64,000 nucleotides of DNA from Pseudomonas sp. JM0905a (lineage in GTDB: Bacteria; Pseudomonadota; Gammaproteobacteria; Pseudomonadales; Pseudomonadaceae), in assembly GCF_014700075.1 (NCBI RefSeq), contig NZ_JACXBU010000007.1, positions 310,001 to 374,000 of the forward strand, given 5' to 3'. The notes beneath the pieces were generated by a model. The model did no database searches, had not been told where the DNA came from, and saw only the letters and a program-made list of their open reading frames with translations. Both the position numbers and the translations under genes were made by a program. Below are positions 38,312-48,047 of the stretch, in pieces (the stretch's first letter is position 1; each line of letters begins with the position of its first letter).

Positions 38312-39919
38312 ATGAGCGAGAACCTGATTGAAATCCGCGACCTCTCCGTCGAGTTCGTCGCCGGCGAGAAGGTCCAGCGCGTGGTCGAAGGCGTCAGCTT
38401 CGACATTCGCAAAGGCGAAACCCTTGCGCTGGTGGGCGAAAGCGGCTCCGGCAAGTCGGTGACCGCACACTCCATCCTGCGCCTGCTGCCCTACCCGCTG
38501 GCCCGCCACCCAAGCGGCAGCATCAACTATTCAGGCAAGGACCTGCTGAAGCTTCCCGAAGCCAAGCTGCGCGGCATTCGCGGTAACCGCATCGCCATGG
38601 TCTTCCAGGAGCCCATGACCTCGCTGAATCCGCTGCACAGCATCGAAAAGCAGATCAACGAGGTACTCGCCCTGCACAAGGGCCTTACCGGCAAGGCCGC
38701 CACCAAGCGCACCCTGGAGCTCCTGGAACTGGTCGGCATTCCTGAACCGCATAAGCGGCTGAAAGCGTTTCCCCACGAGCTTTCCGGCGGACAGCGGCAA
38801 CGGGTAATGATCGCCATGGCGCTGGCCAACGAGCCGGAACTGCTGATCGCTGACGAACCCACCACGGCATTGGACGTCACCGTACAGCTGAAAATCCTCG
38901 AGTTGCTCAAGGAACTGCAGGCTCGCCTGGGCATGGCGCTGCTGCTGATCAGCCACGACCTGAACCTGGTTCGGCGAATTGCGCATCGCGTATGTGTCAT
39001 GCAGCGCGGTTGCATCGTCGAACAAGCGTCGTGTGATGAGCTGTTCCACGCACCGCAGCATCCCTACACCCGGGAACTGCTCGGCGCCGAGCCTTCGGGC
39101 CGGCCGGCGGAGAATCCCGAGGGGGCGCCACTGTTGGAGGTCGAAGACCTGCGCGTGTGGTTCCCGATCAAGAAAGGGCTGCTGCGGCGCACTGTGGATC
39201 ACGTCAAGGCCGTGGACGGTGTCAATTTCAGCCTGCTGCAGGGCCAGACCCTGGGAATCGTGGGCGAGAGCGGCTCCGGCAAGTCCACGCTGGGCCTGGC
39301 GATCCTTCGGCTGCTGGGCAGTCGCGGCAGTATCCGCTTCCAGGGCGAGGCCCTGGATGGACTGTCGCAGGGTGAAGTGCGGCCGTTCCGGCGGCAGATG
39401 CAGGTGGTCTTCCAGGACCCCTTCGGCAGTCTCAGCCCGCGCATGTGCGTGGGCGACATTGTCGGCGAGGGCTTGCGGATTCACCGCATCGGCACCGAGG
39501 CGGAGCGGGAACAGGCCATCATCGACGCGCTCCTGGAGGTAGGACTGGACCCGGAAACCCGGCACCGCTACCCCCACGAGTTTTCCGGCGGGCAGCGGCA
39601 GCGGATTGCCATTGCCCGGGCATTGGTGCTGAAACCGGCACTGATCCTGCTGGACGAGCCCACTTCGGCGCTCGACCGGACGGTTCAGCGCCAGGTAGTG
39701 GAGTTATTGCGCAGGCTACAGACCAAGTACGACCTGACCTACCTGTTCATCAGCCATGATCTGGCGGTGGTCCGGGCACTGAGTCACCAGTTGATGGTGA
39801 TCAAGCACGGGCAGGTGGTCGAACAGGGTCCGGCCGATGCCATCTTCGCCGCCCCGCAGCACAGCTATACGAAGCAGTTGCTGGAAGCCGCATTCCTGGC
39901 TCCGGGAACTGCCCATTAA
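38312..39919 (+). CDS. nppD: Dual ATPase NppD (YejF-like)
   Basis: A 535-aa fusion of two oligopeptide-type ATPase modules. The first has Walker A GESGSGKS near residue 38, signature LSGGQRQR and Walker B LLIADEPT. The second has GESGSGKST near residue 321, FSGGQRQR and LILLDEPT. Both sites look catalytically complete. It powers the NppBC channel. The last gene of the npp operon, it is followed 20 bp later by fabI on the same strand, so read-through into fabI is possible. Confidence 0.95.
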   Translation: MSENLIEIRDLSVEFVAGEKVQRVVEGVSFDIRKGETLALVGESGSGKSVTAHSILRLLPYPLARHPSGSINYSGKDLLKLPEAKLRGIRGNRIAMVFQEPMTSLNPLHSIEKQINEVLALHKGLTGKAATKRTLELLELVGIPEPHKRLKAFPHELSGGQRQRVMIAMALANEPELLIADEPTTALDVTVQLKILELLKELQARLGMALLLISHDLNLVRRIAHRVCVMQRGCIVEQASCDELFHAPQHPYTRELLGAEPSGRPAENPEGAPLLEVEDLRVWFPIKKGLLRRTVDHVKAVDGVNFSLLQGQTLGIVGESGSGKSTLGLAILRLLGSRGSIRFQGEALDGLSQGEVRPFRRQMQVVFQDPFGSLSPRMCVGDIVGEGLRIHRIGTEAEREQAIIDALLEVGLDPETRHRYPHEFSGGQRQRIAIARALVLKPALILLDEPTSALDRTVQRQVVELLRRLQTKYDLTYLFISHDLAVVRALSHQLMVIKHGQVVEQGPADAIFAAPQHSYTKQLLEAAFLAPGTAH

Positions 39920-39939
39920 CCAGAAGAGGATGAAAGCAC

Positions 39940-40734
39940 ATGGGTTTTCTCGCCGGTAAGCGCGTACTGATCGTTGGCGTAGCCAGCAAACTGTCCATCG
40001 CATCGGGCATCGCTGCAGCCATGCACCGCGAAGGCGCCGAGCTCGCCTTCACCTATCAGAACGAAAAACTGAAAGGCCGCGTGGAAGAGTTCGCCGAAGG
40101 CTGGGGTTCCAGCGCCGAACTCTGCTTCCCCTGCGACGTGGCCAAGGACGAAGAAATCGTCGCGGTCTTCGAGGCCCTGAGCAAGAAGTGGGATGGCCTG
40201 GACTGCATCGTGCACTCCGTTGGCTTCGCCCCGGGCGACCAGCTGGACGGCGACTTCACCGAAGTCACCACCCGTGAAGGTTTCCGCATCGCCCACGACA
40301 TCAGCGCCTACAGCTTCGTGGCCCTAGCCAAGGCCGGTCGCGAAATGATGAAAGGCCGCAACGGCAGCCTGCTGACCCTGTCCTACCTGGGCGCCGAGCG
40401 CACCATGCCGAACTACAACGTCATGGGCATGGCCAAGGCCAGCCTGGAAGCCGGCGTCCGTTACCTGGCCGGCAGCCTCGGCCCAGAAGGCACCCGCGTC
40501 AACGCCATCTCCGCCGGCCCGATCCGCACACTGGCCGCTTCCGGCATCAAGAGCTTCCGCAAGATGCTCGCCGCCAACGAGAAGCAGACCCCCCTGCGCC
40601 GCAACGTGACCATCGAAGAAGTCGGCAATGCCGGCGCCTTCCTCTGCTCCGACCTCGCCTCGGGCATCAGCGGCGAAATCATGTACGTCGACGGCGGCTT
40701 CAACACCACCGCCATGGGCAATATCGAAGACTGA
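39940..40734 (+). CDS. fabI: Enoyl-ACP reductase FabI
   Basis: NADH-dependent reduction of enoyl-ACP, the last step of each fatty-acid elongation cycle, and the target of triclosan. The 264-aa SDR-fold protein has the FabI catalytic pattern Y149 and Y159-x6-K166 ([16 protein letters not shown]) and a cofactor site with [14 protein letters not shown]. The ribosome site AGAGGA is well spaced. No start ambiguity. Confidence 0.97.
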   Translation: MGFLAGKRVLIVGVASKLSIASGIAAAMHREGAELAFTYQNEKLKGRVEEFAEGWGSSAELCFPCDVAKDEEIVAVFEALSKKWDGLDCIVHSVGFAPGDQLDGDFTEVTTREGFRIAHDISAYSFVALAKAGREMMKGRNGSLLTLSYLGAERTMPNYNVMGMAKASLEAGVRYLAGSLGPEGTRVNAISAGPIRTLAASGIKSFRKMLAANEKQTPLRRNVTIEEVGNAGAFLCSDLASGISGEIMYVDGGFNTTAMGNIED

Positions 40735-40745
40735 TAGTCGCCCTG

Positions 40746-40779
40746 ACAAAAAAGCCCGCACTCGTGCGGGCTTTTTTGT
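40746..40779. terminator. Terminator after fabI
   Basis: ACAAAAAAGCCCGCAC and its complement form a perfect 16-bp arm pair with a 2-nt core spacer and T tracts in both directions. Confidence 0.9.
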
Positions 40780-40803
40780 CGAGCGCCATAAATGTATTGG
40801 CCT

Positions 40804-40829
40804 CGCAGGAGCGAGCGCTGCTCGCGAAG
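40804..40829. repeat. REP-like element between fabI and ppiD
   Basis: CGCAGGAGCGAGCG followed by GCTCGCGAAG, with a perfect GCGAGC-gct-GCTCGC hairpin. The AGGAGCGAGC/GCTCGCGAA form is typical of Pseudomonas REP units. Confidence 0.6.
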
Positions 40830-40853
40830 CAACTCCGAGCTGGGCTCACAAAA

Positions 40854-40881
40854 GAAAAAGGCCGCATAAGCGGCCTTTTCT
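40854..40881 (-). terminator. Terminator of ppiD
   Basis: On the minus strand, AAAAGGCCGC, a 4-nt loop and GCGGCC followed by T residues form a terminator 15 bp after the ppiD stop. Confidence 0.85.
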
Positions 40882-40893
40882 TCAGCGAGTCGA

Positions 40894-42768
40894 TCAGAAA
40901 CGTTCGATCTTCGCCTTTTCTTCCAGCTGACGACGGAACGCAGCGAAGTCCTGTTGGCCACTGCGCGAAGCCAGGAAGCGGCTGTACATCGCCTTTTCCT
41001 GCTCGGAGAGCTTCTCTTCCGACTGGTTTACGCCGTTAAGGCGGATCACAACGTAGTCTCCATTGTTCAGCTTCACGCCAGTAAACTCCGGCTTGTCGGC
41101 TGCGGCCGGCTTGGCCATGCGGAACAGCGCCTGCAGCAGCACCGGATCAACACCTTCCTGGCTGCGAGTAGCGGCTTCTACCACCTGCCAGGACTGACCG
41201 TCCTGCGCCTGCTCGACCGGAGTCTTGCCTTCACGCAGGCTGGCGATCAGGGCATCGCCCTTGGTCTTGGCAGCTTCGCTGGCCTTCTGGCCCTGCAGAT
41301 GCTGGCGAATGCTGTCGCTGACCTTGTCCAGAGCCAGTTGCTCAGGCTTCTTGTGCTCTTTCGCACGCAGGACAACGACGGTATCCGGGTCCAGTTCGAT
41401 GGCCGAGCTGTTGGCGCCGTCTTCCAGCACTTCCGGGCTGAAGGCAGCCTGGAGCACCTGGCGGTTGGCAGTCACGCCTTCACCACCTTCACGACCGAAG
41501 GGAGCGCTGGTCTTCACTTCCAGGTTCAGTTCCTGGGCCGGCTGGGCAAGGTCGGACGCCTCGAACGCGGCGTCTTCCAGCTCCTTGCTCACCTCGACGA
41601 AGCGCTGCTCGACTTGCTGCGCCTTGATGTCATGCTCGAGCTTCGGCTTCAGGCTCTCGAAGCTCGGTACATCAGGTGCCTGCACGCCCAGCAACTTAAT
41701 CAGGTGCCAGCCGTACTGGGTACGCACCGGGGCGGAAACTTCACCCTGCTTCAGCGCGTACAGCGACTCTTCGAACGCAGGCTCGTAGACGCCAGGACCG
41801 GCGAAGCCGAGGTCGCCACCGTTAGCTGCAGAGCCGGAATCGTCGGAGAACTCCTTGGCCAGGGCCGCAAAGTCTTCGCCCTTGTCCAGGCGCTGCTTGA
41901 TCTGCTCGATCTTGGCCTTGGCCTGCTCTTCGTTCAGCTTGTCATTGACCTCCACTAGGATGTGGGCGGCCTGACGCTGTTCGGCAAGGTTGCTGATCTC
42001 TTTCTGGTACTGAGCCTTGAGGTCTTCCTCCTTGGCTTCGACCTGGCTGAAGAAGGCGGACTTCTTCAGTTCGACGTACTCGATCACCACCTGCTCGGGG
42101 CTCATGAACTGATCGACGTGACCGTCGTAGTAAGCCTTGACCTCGTCATCGGAAACGCTGACCGCAGCCGGGTCGGCCTTCAGGGTCAGGGTCGCGAAAT
42201 CGCGGGTCTGCTTTTCCAGGCGAGCGAAGGCTTCAACTTCAGCGTCGGTCACGAAACCGCTGCCAGCCAGACCAGCGCGCAGCTGGCCGATGAGCATTTC
42301 CTGCTCCAGCATCTGGCGGAACTGCAGACGGTTGTAGTTCATCTGGCGGATGACCTGGTCGAAGCGGTCGGCGTTGAACTTGCCGTCCACCTGGAATTCC
42401 GGCGTTTGCAGGATCAGCTGGTCAATGGAGCCCTGCGAGAAGGCGAAATCTGCATCCTTGGCGCCTTGCAGCAGGAGCTTGCGTTCGATCAGGCCTTTCA
42501 GTGCGGCCTCGCGCAGCAACTTCTCATCCAGCAGGGATGCGTCGAAGTCCTTGCCCAGTTGCTGTTGCAGCTGTCGGCGCTGCATGTTCACAGCTTCGCT
42601 CAGCTGGTCCAGGGTGATTTCGTCACCGTTGACCTCGGCTGCGTTCTGGCGATTGCTAGTGGCATTGAAGATGGCATCGAAGCCGGTCAGCGCCAGCAGC
42701 GCGATGATGACGCCAATAATGGTTTTGGCAATCCACCCCTGTGAATTGTCCCGTATGTTCTGCAGCAT
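40894..42768 (-). CDS. ppiD: Periplasmic folding factor PpiD
   Basis: A 624-aa inner-membrane-anchored SurA-like chaperone that interacts with proteins leaving the Sec translocon. One N-terminal membrane helix (about residues 14-33, IAKTIIGVIIALLALTGF) is followed by a periplasmic SurA_N-like domain and a PpiC parvulin domain near 265-360 (ILVEVNDKLNEEQAKAKIEQ). The frame extends upstream over the tRNA-like element, but ATG 42768 places the anchor correctly. It is downstream of hupB, separated by a structured RNA and a terminator. Confidence 0.93.
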   Translation of the reverse strand: MLQNIRDNSQGWIAKTIIGVIIALLALTGFDAIFNATSNRQNAAEVNGDEITLDQLSEAVNMQRRQLQQQLGKDFDASLLDEKLLREAALKGLIERKLLLQGAKDADFAFSQGSIDQLILQTPEFQVDGKFNADRFDQVIRQMNYNRLQFRQMLEQEMLIGQLRAGLAGSGFVTDAEVEAFARLEKQTRDFATLTLKADPAAVSVSDDEVKAYYDGHVDQFMSPEQVVIEYVELKKSAFFSQVEAKEEDLKAQYQKEISNLAEQRQAAHILVEVNDKLNEEQAKAKIEQIKQRLDKGEDFAALAKEFSDDSGSAANGGDLGFAGPGVYEPAFEESLYALKQGEVSAPVRTQYGWHLIKLLGVQAPDVPSFESLKPKLEHDIKAQQVEQRFVEVSKELEDAAFEASDLAQPAQELNLEVKTSAPFGREGGEGVTANRQVLQAAFSPEVLEDGANSSAIELDPDTVVVLRAKEHKKPEQLALDKVSDSIRQHLQGQKASEAAKTKGDALIASLREGKTPVEQAQDGQSWQVVEAATRSQEGVDPVLLQALFRMAKPAAADKPEFTGVKLNNGDYVVIRLNGVNQSEEKLSEQEKAMYSRFLASRSGQQDFAAFRRQLEEKAKIERF

Positions 42769-42831
42769 GGGTCCCCCAGAAACGGTTGCATGGGATCGCA
42801 ACCGAGTAACGCGGGTAGAGTATCCGAATAT

Positions 42832-42862
42832 GAGAAAGGCGCATCCAAGGATGCGCCTTCTC
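42832..42862 (-). terminator. Terminator after the tRNA-like element
   Basis: GGCGCATCC and its complement with a 2-nt loop, extended by GAGAA/TTCTC, give a stem of about 14 bp followed on the minus strand by TTTCTC. It separates hupB and the tRNA-like RNA from ppiD. Confidence 0.75.
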
Positions 42863-42869
42863 GTAGCTT

Positions 42870-42931
42870 GCGGAGTCTGAGATTCGAACTCTCTGGTGGT
42901 AGGAAGCAACCCTTCGCATCCACCACTCCGC
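42870..42931 (-). ncRNA. tRNA-like structured RNA in the hupB-ppiD gap
   Basis: On the minus strand, GCGGAGT at the 5' side pairs perfectly with ACTCCGC at the 3' side (7 bp). Between them lie a 30-nt arm closed by GGTGG/CCACC with inner GAAG/CTTC, and a T-arm-like hairpin GAGAGTTCGAATCTC carrying the TTCGAAT loop. The 62-nt size, missing D-arm and anticodon loop, and absence of CCA (AAGC follows) rule out a normal tRNA. A terminator at 42832-42862 follows, and hupB is upstream. It may be a processed 3'-UTR RNA, a tRNA mimic or a decayed tRNA gene. Confidence 0.5.
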
Positions 42932-42980
42932 TATCGGGCCAGGCTGAACCCGGCCCGGTCGGGCAGAGCCCGAAAGACGC

Positions 42981-43253
42981 TTAGTTGACGGCGTCTTTCA
43001 GGGCTTTGCCGGCCTTGAAGCCAGGGATCTTGGCAGCAGCGATCTTGATCGGCTTGCCAGTCTGCGGATTGCGGCCAGTACGAGCAGCACGCTCTTTAAC
43101 AGCAAAAGTACCGAAGCCAACCAGCACTACGGAGTCACCGGCCTTCAGAGCGCCAGTAACGGATTCGATAACTGCGTCCAGCGCGCGGCCGGCTACAGCT
43201 TTCGGGATGTCAGCAGATGCGGCGATAGCATCGATCAGTTCCGACTTGTTCAC
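42981..43253 (-). CDS. hupB: Nucleoid protein HU-beta
   Basis: A 90-aa DNA-bending protein of the HU/IHF fold. The DNA-binding beta arms contain [21 protein letters not shown] and the C-terminal [16 protein letters not shown] is standard. It starts with GTG after AAGGGGA. It has a strong promoter and lies between lon and the tRNA-like RNA. Confidence 0.97.
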   Translation of the reverse strand: MNKSELIDAIAASADIPKAVAGRALDAVIESVTGALKAGDSVVLVGFGTFAVKERAARTGRNPQTGKPIKIAAAKIPGFKAGKALKDAVN

Positions 43254-43335
43254 TCTTAAGTCCCCTTATTTCTGTTGAGTTGTTTCTTAGTTGTTTGGTG
43301 TAAGCAAAGCGGGTGCTGGATGGCCTGCTAACACA

Positions 43336-43376
43336 TAAGAGCCGCTCTTATAACAAGGGCTCGAAAAATGTGTCAA
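43336..43376 (-). promoter_or_regulatory. hupB promoter with palindrome over the -10
   Basis: On the minus strand, TTGACA (43371-43376) and TTATAA (43348-43353) are 17 bp apart, a near-consensus sigma-70 promoter. A perfect palindrome TAAGAGC-c-GCTCTTA (43336-43350) overlaps the -10 and the expected start site. This could be an operator or a hairpin at the 5' end of the transcript. Confidence 0.6.
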
Positions 43377-43389
43377 GAAAGCCCCCCGG

Positions 43390-45786
43390 CTAATGCGTGC
43401 TGATTCGCTCCTTGGAATCAGTCTCGCGCTTGTCATCCTTTGCAACCATCTCCGGAGCCGCATCGGGCAAGGGCTCCGGGGCGTATTGCAGCGCAATTTG
43501 CAGGACCTCGTCAATCCATTTAACTGGTTTAATCGCCAAGTCTTGCTTGATATTTTCGGGAATTTCTTTCAAATCCCGCACATTCTCTTCGGGAATGATC
43601 ACGGTCTTGATTCCACCGCGATGTGCGGCCAGTAATTTCTCTTTCAAGCCACCAATCGCGAGCACCTGTCCGCGCAGAGTGATTTCCCCCGTCATGGCCA
43701 CATCGGCACGAACCGGAATTTGCGTCATGGCCGAAACCAGGGCGGTGCACATACCGATACCGGCACTCGGACCATCTTTCGGAGTAGCGCCTTCCGGCAT
43801 ATGGATGTGAATGTCGCGCTTTTCGTGGAAATCAGCCGGAATACCCAGGCTCTTCGCGCGGCTACGCACCACGGTCAGAGCTGCGGTGATGGATTCGGCC
43901 ATCACGTCACCCAGCGAACCGGTCTTGGTCAGCTGGCCCTTGCCGGGAACGACCGCCGCTTCGATAGTCAGTAGTTCGCCACCAACCTGGGTCCAGGCGA
44001 GACCAGTCACCTGACCGATCTGATCCTGCTGCTCGGCCAGTCCGTAACGGTATTTGCGAACGCCCAGATAGTGCTCGAGCGACTCGGCAGTGACCTGAAC
44101 TGCAAAGCGCTTCTCACGAGCATGCTCCTTCACAGCTTTGCGGCAAACCTTGGCTAGCTGGCGCTCGAGGCTACGCACGCCGGCTTCGCGGGTGTAGTAA
44201 CGAATGATGTCGCGAATGGCTGCTTCGTCGAATTCCAGCTCGCCCTTCTTCAGGCCGTTGGCCTTGGTCTGCTTGGGCGCGAGGTATTTGACCGCGATGT
44301 TGACCTTTTCGTCCTCGGTGTAACCCGGCAGCCGGATCACTTCCATACGGTCCAGCAACGGAGCCGGAATGTTCATGGAGTTGGCGGTGCACAGGAACAT
44401 CACATCCGAGAGGTCGTAGTCGACTTCCAGGTAGTGGTCGTTGAAATTGTGGTTCTGCTCGGGGTCGAGAACTTCCAGCAGTGCAGATGCCGGATCTCCG
44501 CGCATGTCACTGCCCATCTTGTCGATTTCATCGAGAAGGAACAGCGGGTTGCGCACGCCAACCTTGGTCATCTTCTGAATCAGACGGCCCGGCATGGAGC
44601 CGATGTAGGTGCGGCGGTGACCACGGATCTCGGCTTCGTCACGCACGCCACCCAGGGCCATGCGCACGAACTTGCGGTTAGTAGCACGGGCGATGGACTC
44701 GGCCAGCGAGGTCTTGCCGACACCGGGAGGTCCTACCAGGCAGAGCACCGGGCCCTTGACCTTCTTCACGCGCTTCTGCACGGCGAGGTATTCGAGGATG
44801 CGTTCCTTGACCTCTTCCAGGCCGTAGTGGTCGGCGTCGAGGATATCCTCGGCCTTCGCCAGATCCAGGCGGACCTTGCTCTCGGCCTTCCACGGCACAT
44901 TGACCAGCCAATCGATGTAGGAACGCACCACGGTAGCTTCAGCGGACATCGGCGACATCTGCTTCAGCTTGTTCAGTTCGGCGTTGGCCTTGGCCAGAGC
45001 TTCCTTGGTCAGGCCAGCGTTGTCGATACGTTTCTTCAGCTCCTCGACTTCGTTGTGACCTTCGTCGATATCGCCGAGCTCTTTCTGAATGGCCTTCATC
45101 TGCTCATTCAGGTAGTACTCGCGCTGGCTGCGCTCCATCTGCTTCTTGACGCGGCCACGGATGCGCTTCTCGACCTGCAGCAGGTCGATCTCGGCATCCA
45201 GCAGCGCCAGGACGTGCTCGACGCGCTCGGATAGGTCGGTCTGCTCGAGGATTTCCTGCTTCTGCTCGATCTTCAGCGCCATGTGAGCAGCCATGGTATC
45301 TACCAGACGGCCCGGCTCGTCGATGCTGTTCAGCGAAGAAAGAACTTCGGAGGGCACCTTCTTGCCCAGCTGTACGTACTGTTCGAACTGGCTGAGCAGG
45401 CTACGGATGAATACCTCAGATTCGCGCTCACCTGCATCGACTTCGTCGACCAGGCTGACTTCAGCGCGGCAATGGCCGTCGACCTCGATGAATCGCTCGA
45501 TGGAACCGCGCTGCTCACCCTCGACCAGCACCTTCACCGTGCCGTCCGGCAGCTTGAGCAGTTGAAGTACGGTGGCAACGGTACCCATGCGATACAGGGC
45601 ATCTTCGCCCGGATCGTCATCGGCGGGGTTCTTCTGGGCAACCAGGAGAATCTGCTTGTCCCCCGTCATTGCCGCTTCGAGAGCCTCGATGGATTTCTCA
45701 CGCCCTACGAACAGCGGGATGACCATGTGCGGATAAACCACGACATCGCGCAATGGCAGGAGAGGTAATTCGGCAGTCGTATTCAT
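43390..45786 (-). CDS. lon: ATP-dependent protease Lon
   Basis: Degrades misfolded and regulatory proteins. At 798 aa it is full length: a LonN substrate domain (about 1-205), the AAA+ module with Walker [10 protein letters not shown] and Walker B-like [10 protein letters not shown], and the serine-lysine protease domain with S674 in [10 protein letters not shown]. The neighbours are clpX and clpP upstream and hupB downstream. A sigma-32-like promoter lies ahead of it. Confidence 0.97.
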   Translation of the reverse strand: MNTTAELPLLPLRDVVVYPHMVIPLFVGREKSIEALEAAMTGDKQILLVAQKNPADDDPGEDALYRMGTVATVLQLLKLPDGTVKVLVEGEQRGSIERFIEVDGHCRAEVSLVDEVDAGERESEVFIRSLLSQFEQYVQLGKKVPSEVLSSLNSIDEPGRLVDTMAAHMALKIEQKQEILEQTDLSERVEHVLALLDAEIDLLQVEKRIRGRVKKQMERSQREYYLNEQMKAIQKELGDIDEGHNEVEELKKRIDNAGLTKEALAKANAELNKLKQMSPMSAEATVVRSYIDWLVNVPWKAESKVRLDLAKAEDILDADHYGLEEVKERILEYLAVQKRVKKVKGPVLCLVGPPGVGKTSLAESIARATNRKFVRMALGGVRDEAEIRGHRRTYIGSMPGRLIQKMTKVGVRNPLFLLDEIDKMGSDMRGDPASALLEVLDPEQNHNFNDHYLEVDYDLSDVMFLCTANSMNIPAPLLDRMEVIRLPGYTEDEKVNIAVKYLAPKQTKANGLKKGELEFDEAAIRDIIRYYTREAGVRSLERQLAKVCRKAVKEHAREKRFAVQVTAESLEHYLGVRKYRYGLAEQQDQIGQVTGLAWTQVGGELLTIEAAVVPGKGQLTKTGSLGDVMAESITAALTVVRSRAKSLGIPADFHEKRDIHIHMPEGATPKDGPSAGIGMCTALVSAMTQIPVRADVAMTGEITLRGQVLAIGGLKEKLLAAHRGGIKTVIIPEENVRDLKEIPENIKQDLAIKPVKWIDEVLQIALQYAPEPLPDAAPEMVAKDDKRETDSKERISTH

Positions 45787-45846
45787 GGTATCAGCTCTAC
45801 GGCGGCCCTCAGGCCGTAAACAGATGGGAAAACCCTTGGCCCTAAG

Positions 45847-45873
45847 ATGGGGTTAGGCCAGGGAAAAAACAAG
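45847..45873 (-). promoter_or_regulatory. Heat-shock (sigma-32) type promoter of lon
   Basis: On the minus strand CTTGTT is followed after 15 bp by CCCCATCTTA, close to the RpoH consensus CTTGAA and CCCCATNTA. It lies 61 bp before the lon ATG. Confidence 0.55.
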
Positions 45874-45890
45874 CTTTAAGGCAGGAAATA

Positions 45891-45914
45891 CAAAGGGGCC
45901 CGTAGGCCCCTTTG
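45891..45914 (-). terminator. Hairpin terminator after clpX
   Basis: CAAAGGGGCC, a 4-nt loop and its complement form a 10-bp stem 6 bp beyond the clpX stop. The T tail on the minus strand is short, so read-through into lon is possible. Confidence 0.65.
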
Positions 45915-45919
45915 TTTCA

Positions 45920-47200
45920 TCAAGCGTCAGGCGCCGCCTTGGCAGGCTGCTCGTTGTTCTCATAGATCAACAGAGGCTTGGACGATCCTTCGATGACACT
46001 TTCGTCGATGACTACCTTGCTTACATCTGTTTGAGAGGGAATCTCATACATGGTGTCGAGCAGGATACCTTCGAGAATGGAACGCAGGCCACGAGCACCA
46101 GTCTTGCGCTCCAGCGCCCGATGGGCGACGGCTTTCAGCGCATCCGGACGGAACTCGAGGTCAACGCCCTCCATTTCGAACAGTTTGGCGTACTGCTTGG
46201 TCAGCGCGTTCTTCGGCTCGGTGAGGATCTGCATCAGGGCAGCTTCGTCCAGCTCGTCGAGGGTGGCGATAACCGGCAGGCGGCCTACGAACTCCGGAAT
46301 CAGGCCGAACTTCACCAGATCTTCCGGCTCCACTTCGCGGAGGGCTTCGCCCACCTTCTTGCCGAGGTCCTTGCTGCGAACTTCGGCATTGAAGCCGATT
46401 CCGCCCCTGGTGGAGCGATTCTGGATCACCTTTTCCAGGCCGGCGAACGCGCCACCGCAAATGAACAGGATATTGCGGGTATCGACCTGCAGGAACTCCT
46501 GTTGCGGGTGCTTGCGCCCACCTTGCGGAGGTACCGAGGCGACAGTGCCTTCGATCAGCTTCAGCAAGGCCTGCTGCACGCCTTCGCCCGATACATCACG
46601 CGTAATGGACGGGTTGTCGGACTTGCGGGAAATCTTGTCGATTTCGTCGATGTAGACGATGCCCATCTGGGCCTTCTCGACGTCGTAATCACACTTCTGC
46701 AGCAGCTTCTGGATGATGTTTTCGACGTCTTCACCAACGTAGCCAGCCTCGGTAAGGGTGGTGGCGTCAGCGATGGTGAACGGTACGTTGAGCAAACGTG
46801 CCAGGGTTTCAGCCAGAAGAGTCTTGCCGGAGCCGGTGGGGCCGATCAGCAGGATGTTGCTCTTGCCCAGTTCGACGTCATCTTTCTTGTCGCGCTGGTT
46901 AAGACGCTTGTAGTGGTTGTACACCGCCACCGCGAGCACCTTCTTCGCACGCTCCTGACCAATCACGTACTGGTCGAGGATGGTGCGGATTTCCTTGGGT
47001 GCGGGCAGTTTGTGCGCACTGCTTTCGGCCTGGGCTTCCTGCACCTCCTCGCGGATGATGTCGTTGCACAGGTCGACGCACTCGTCGCAGATGAATACGG
47101 AGGGACCAGCAATCAGTTTGCGTACTTCGTGCTGGCTTTTGCCGCAGAAGGAGCAATAAAGCAGTTTGCCGTTGTCCTCGCCGTTGCGGGTGTCAGTCAT
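45920..47200 (-). CDS. clpX: ClpX unfoldase
   Basis: AAA+ unfoldase that feeds substrates to ClpP. The 426-aa protein has an N-terminal zinc-binding domain (C16, C19, C38, C41), Walker A GPTGSGKT, the pore loop [10 protein letters not shown] and the RSTRGGIGF segment. The frame continues upstream, but ATG 47200 gives the standard N-terminus. It lies 109 bp after clpP, with a hairpin between. Confidence 0.97.
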   Translation of the reverse strand: MTDTRNGEDNGKLLYCSFCGKSQHEVRKLIAGPSVFICDECVDLCNDIIREEVQEAQAESSAHKLPAPKEIRTILDQYVIGQERAKKVLAVAVYNHYKRLNQRDKKDDVELGKSNILLIGPTGSGKTLLAETLARLLNVPFTIADATTLTEAGYVGEDVENIIQKLLQKCDYDVEKAQMGIVYIDEIDKISRKSDNPSITRDVSGEGVQQALLKLIEGTVASVPPQGGRKHPQQEFLQVDTRNILFICGGAFAGLEKVIQNRSTRGGIGFNAEVRSKDLGKKVGEALREVEPEDLVKFGLIPEFVGRLPVIATLDELDEAALMQILTEPKNALTKQYAKLFEMEGVDLEFRPDALKAVAHRALERKTGARGLRSILEGILLDTMYEIPSQTDVSKVVIDESVIEGSSKPLLIYENNEQPAKAAPDA

Positions 47201-47271
47201 TCGATCGATCCAATCGGGTAGGCGTGAAACACAAGATGAAGGCAAATGCGGGCATTTTCAACCCCGCGAAA

Positions 47272-47292
47272 CGGCCGGATATTCTCCGGCCG
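47272..47292 (-). terminator. Hairpin between clpP and clpX
   Basis: CGGCCGGA and TCCGGCCG with a 5-nt loop, followed on the minus strand by TTTCGC. Its weak T tail suggests partial termination or processing that would set the clpP:clpX ratio. Confidence 0.4.
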
Positions 47293-47309
47293 CGGTCTTG
47301 CGGATGGGC

Positions 47310-47951
47310 TTAGCCCGTGATCTGGCGCTTGTTGAGCACCTGGTCGATAAGGCCGTATTTGACCGCCTCGTCGCCACTCATGAAGTTGTCACGATCGGTG
47401 TCGCGAGCGATGACATCGATCGGCTGGCCGCAGTGGTCAGCCAGGATCTTGTTCAGGCGCTCACGGATAGTGAGGATTTCACGGGCGTGAATCTCGATAT
47501 CCGAGGCTTGCCCCTGGAAACCACCCAACGGCTGGTGAATCATCATGCGCGAATGCGGCAGGCAGTAACGTTTGCCTGCAGCGCCGCCAGCCAGCAGCAG
47601 CGCGCCCATGCTGCATGCTTGACCGATGCAGAGGGTGGAAACGTCGGGCTTGATGAACTGCATGGTGTCGTAGATCGACATGCCAGCGGTCACCGAGCCG
47701 CCCGGGGAGTTGATGTAGAGCTGGATGTCCTTGTCGGGGTTCTCGGCCTCAAGGAACAGCAGCTGCGCCACTACCAGGTTAGCCATATAGTCTTCGACCG
47801 GGCCCACCAGGAAGATCACGCGCTCCTTCAACAGGCGCGAATAGATGTCATAAGCACGCTCGCCACGGGCGGACTGCTCGATCACCATCGGCACCAGGCC
47901 GCCGGCGGCTTGGATGTCAGGCATTTGCTGCACAAAAGAATTGCGGGACAT
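47310..47951 (-). CDS. clpP: ClpP serine protease
   Basis: The 213-aa proteolytic subunit that assembles in two heptameric rings. Its catalytic triad is S114 (GQACSMGA), H139 (MMIHQPLGG) and D188, spaced as in E. coli (25 and 49 residues). A short N-terminal propeptide is expected. It lies downstream of tig and upstream of clpX on the same strand. Confidence 0.97.
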   Translation of the reverse strand: MSRNSFVQQMPDIQAAGGLVPMVIEQSARGERAYDIYSRLLKERVIFLVGPVEDYMANLVVAQLLFLEAENPDKDIQLYINSPGGSVTAGMSIYDTMQFIKPDVSTLCIGQACSMGALLLAGGAAGKRYCLPHSRMMIHQPLGGFQGQASDIEIHAREILTIRERLNKILADHCGQPIDVIARDTDRDNFMSGDEAVKYGLIDQVLNKRQITG

Positions 47952-47992
47952 GTCCTGCGATCACTCCCTAATTGGATAGTCATGTCTCAAAG

Positions 47993-48027
47993 ACACATAA
48001 GCCAGCTCGGAGGCTGGCTTATGGTGT
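47993..48027 (-). terminator. Long stem-loop between tig and clpP
   Basis: ATAAGCCAGC pairs with its complement across a 6-nt loop, and ACAC/GTGT extends the stem with one bulge. It begins 21 bp after the tig stop. No T tail, so a processing or partial-termination role is likely. Confidence 0.5.
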
Positions 48028-48047
48028 ACTCGAAGGAGGCGGAACAA

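Noticed and set aside
42870-42931. Functional standard tRNA gene
   Set aside because: At 62 nt with no D-arm, anticodon loop or CCA, it cannot act as a normal tRNA. It is reported as a tRNA-like RNA instead.
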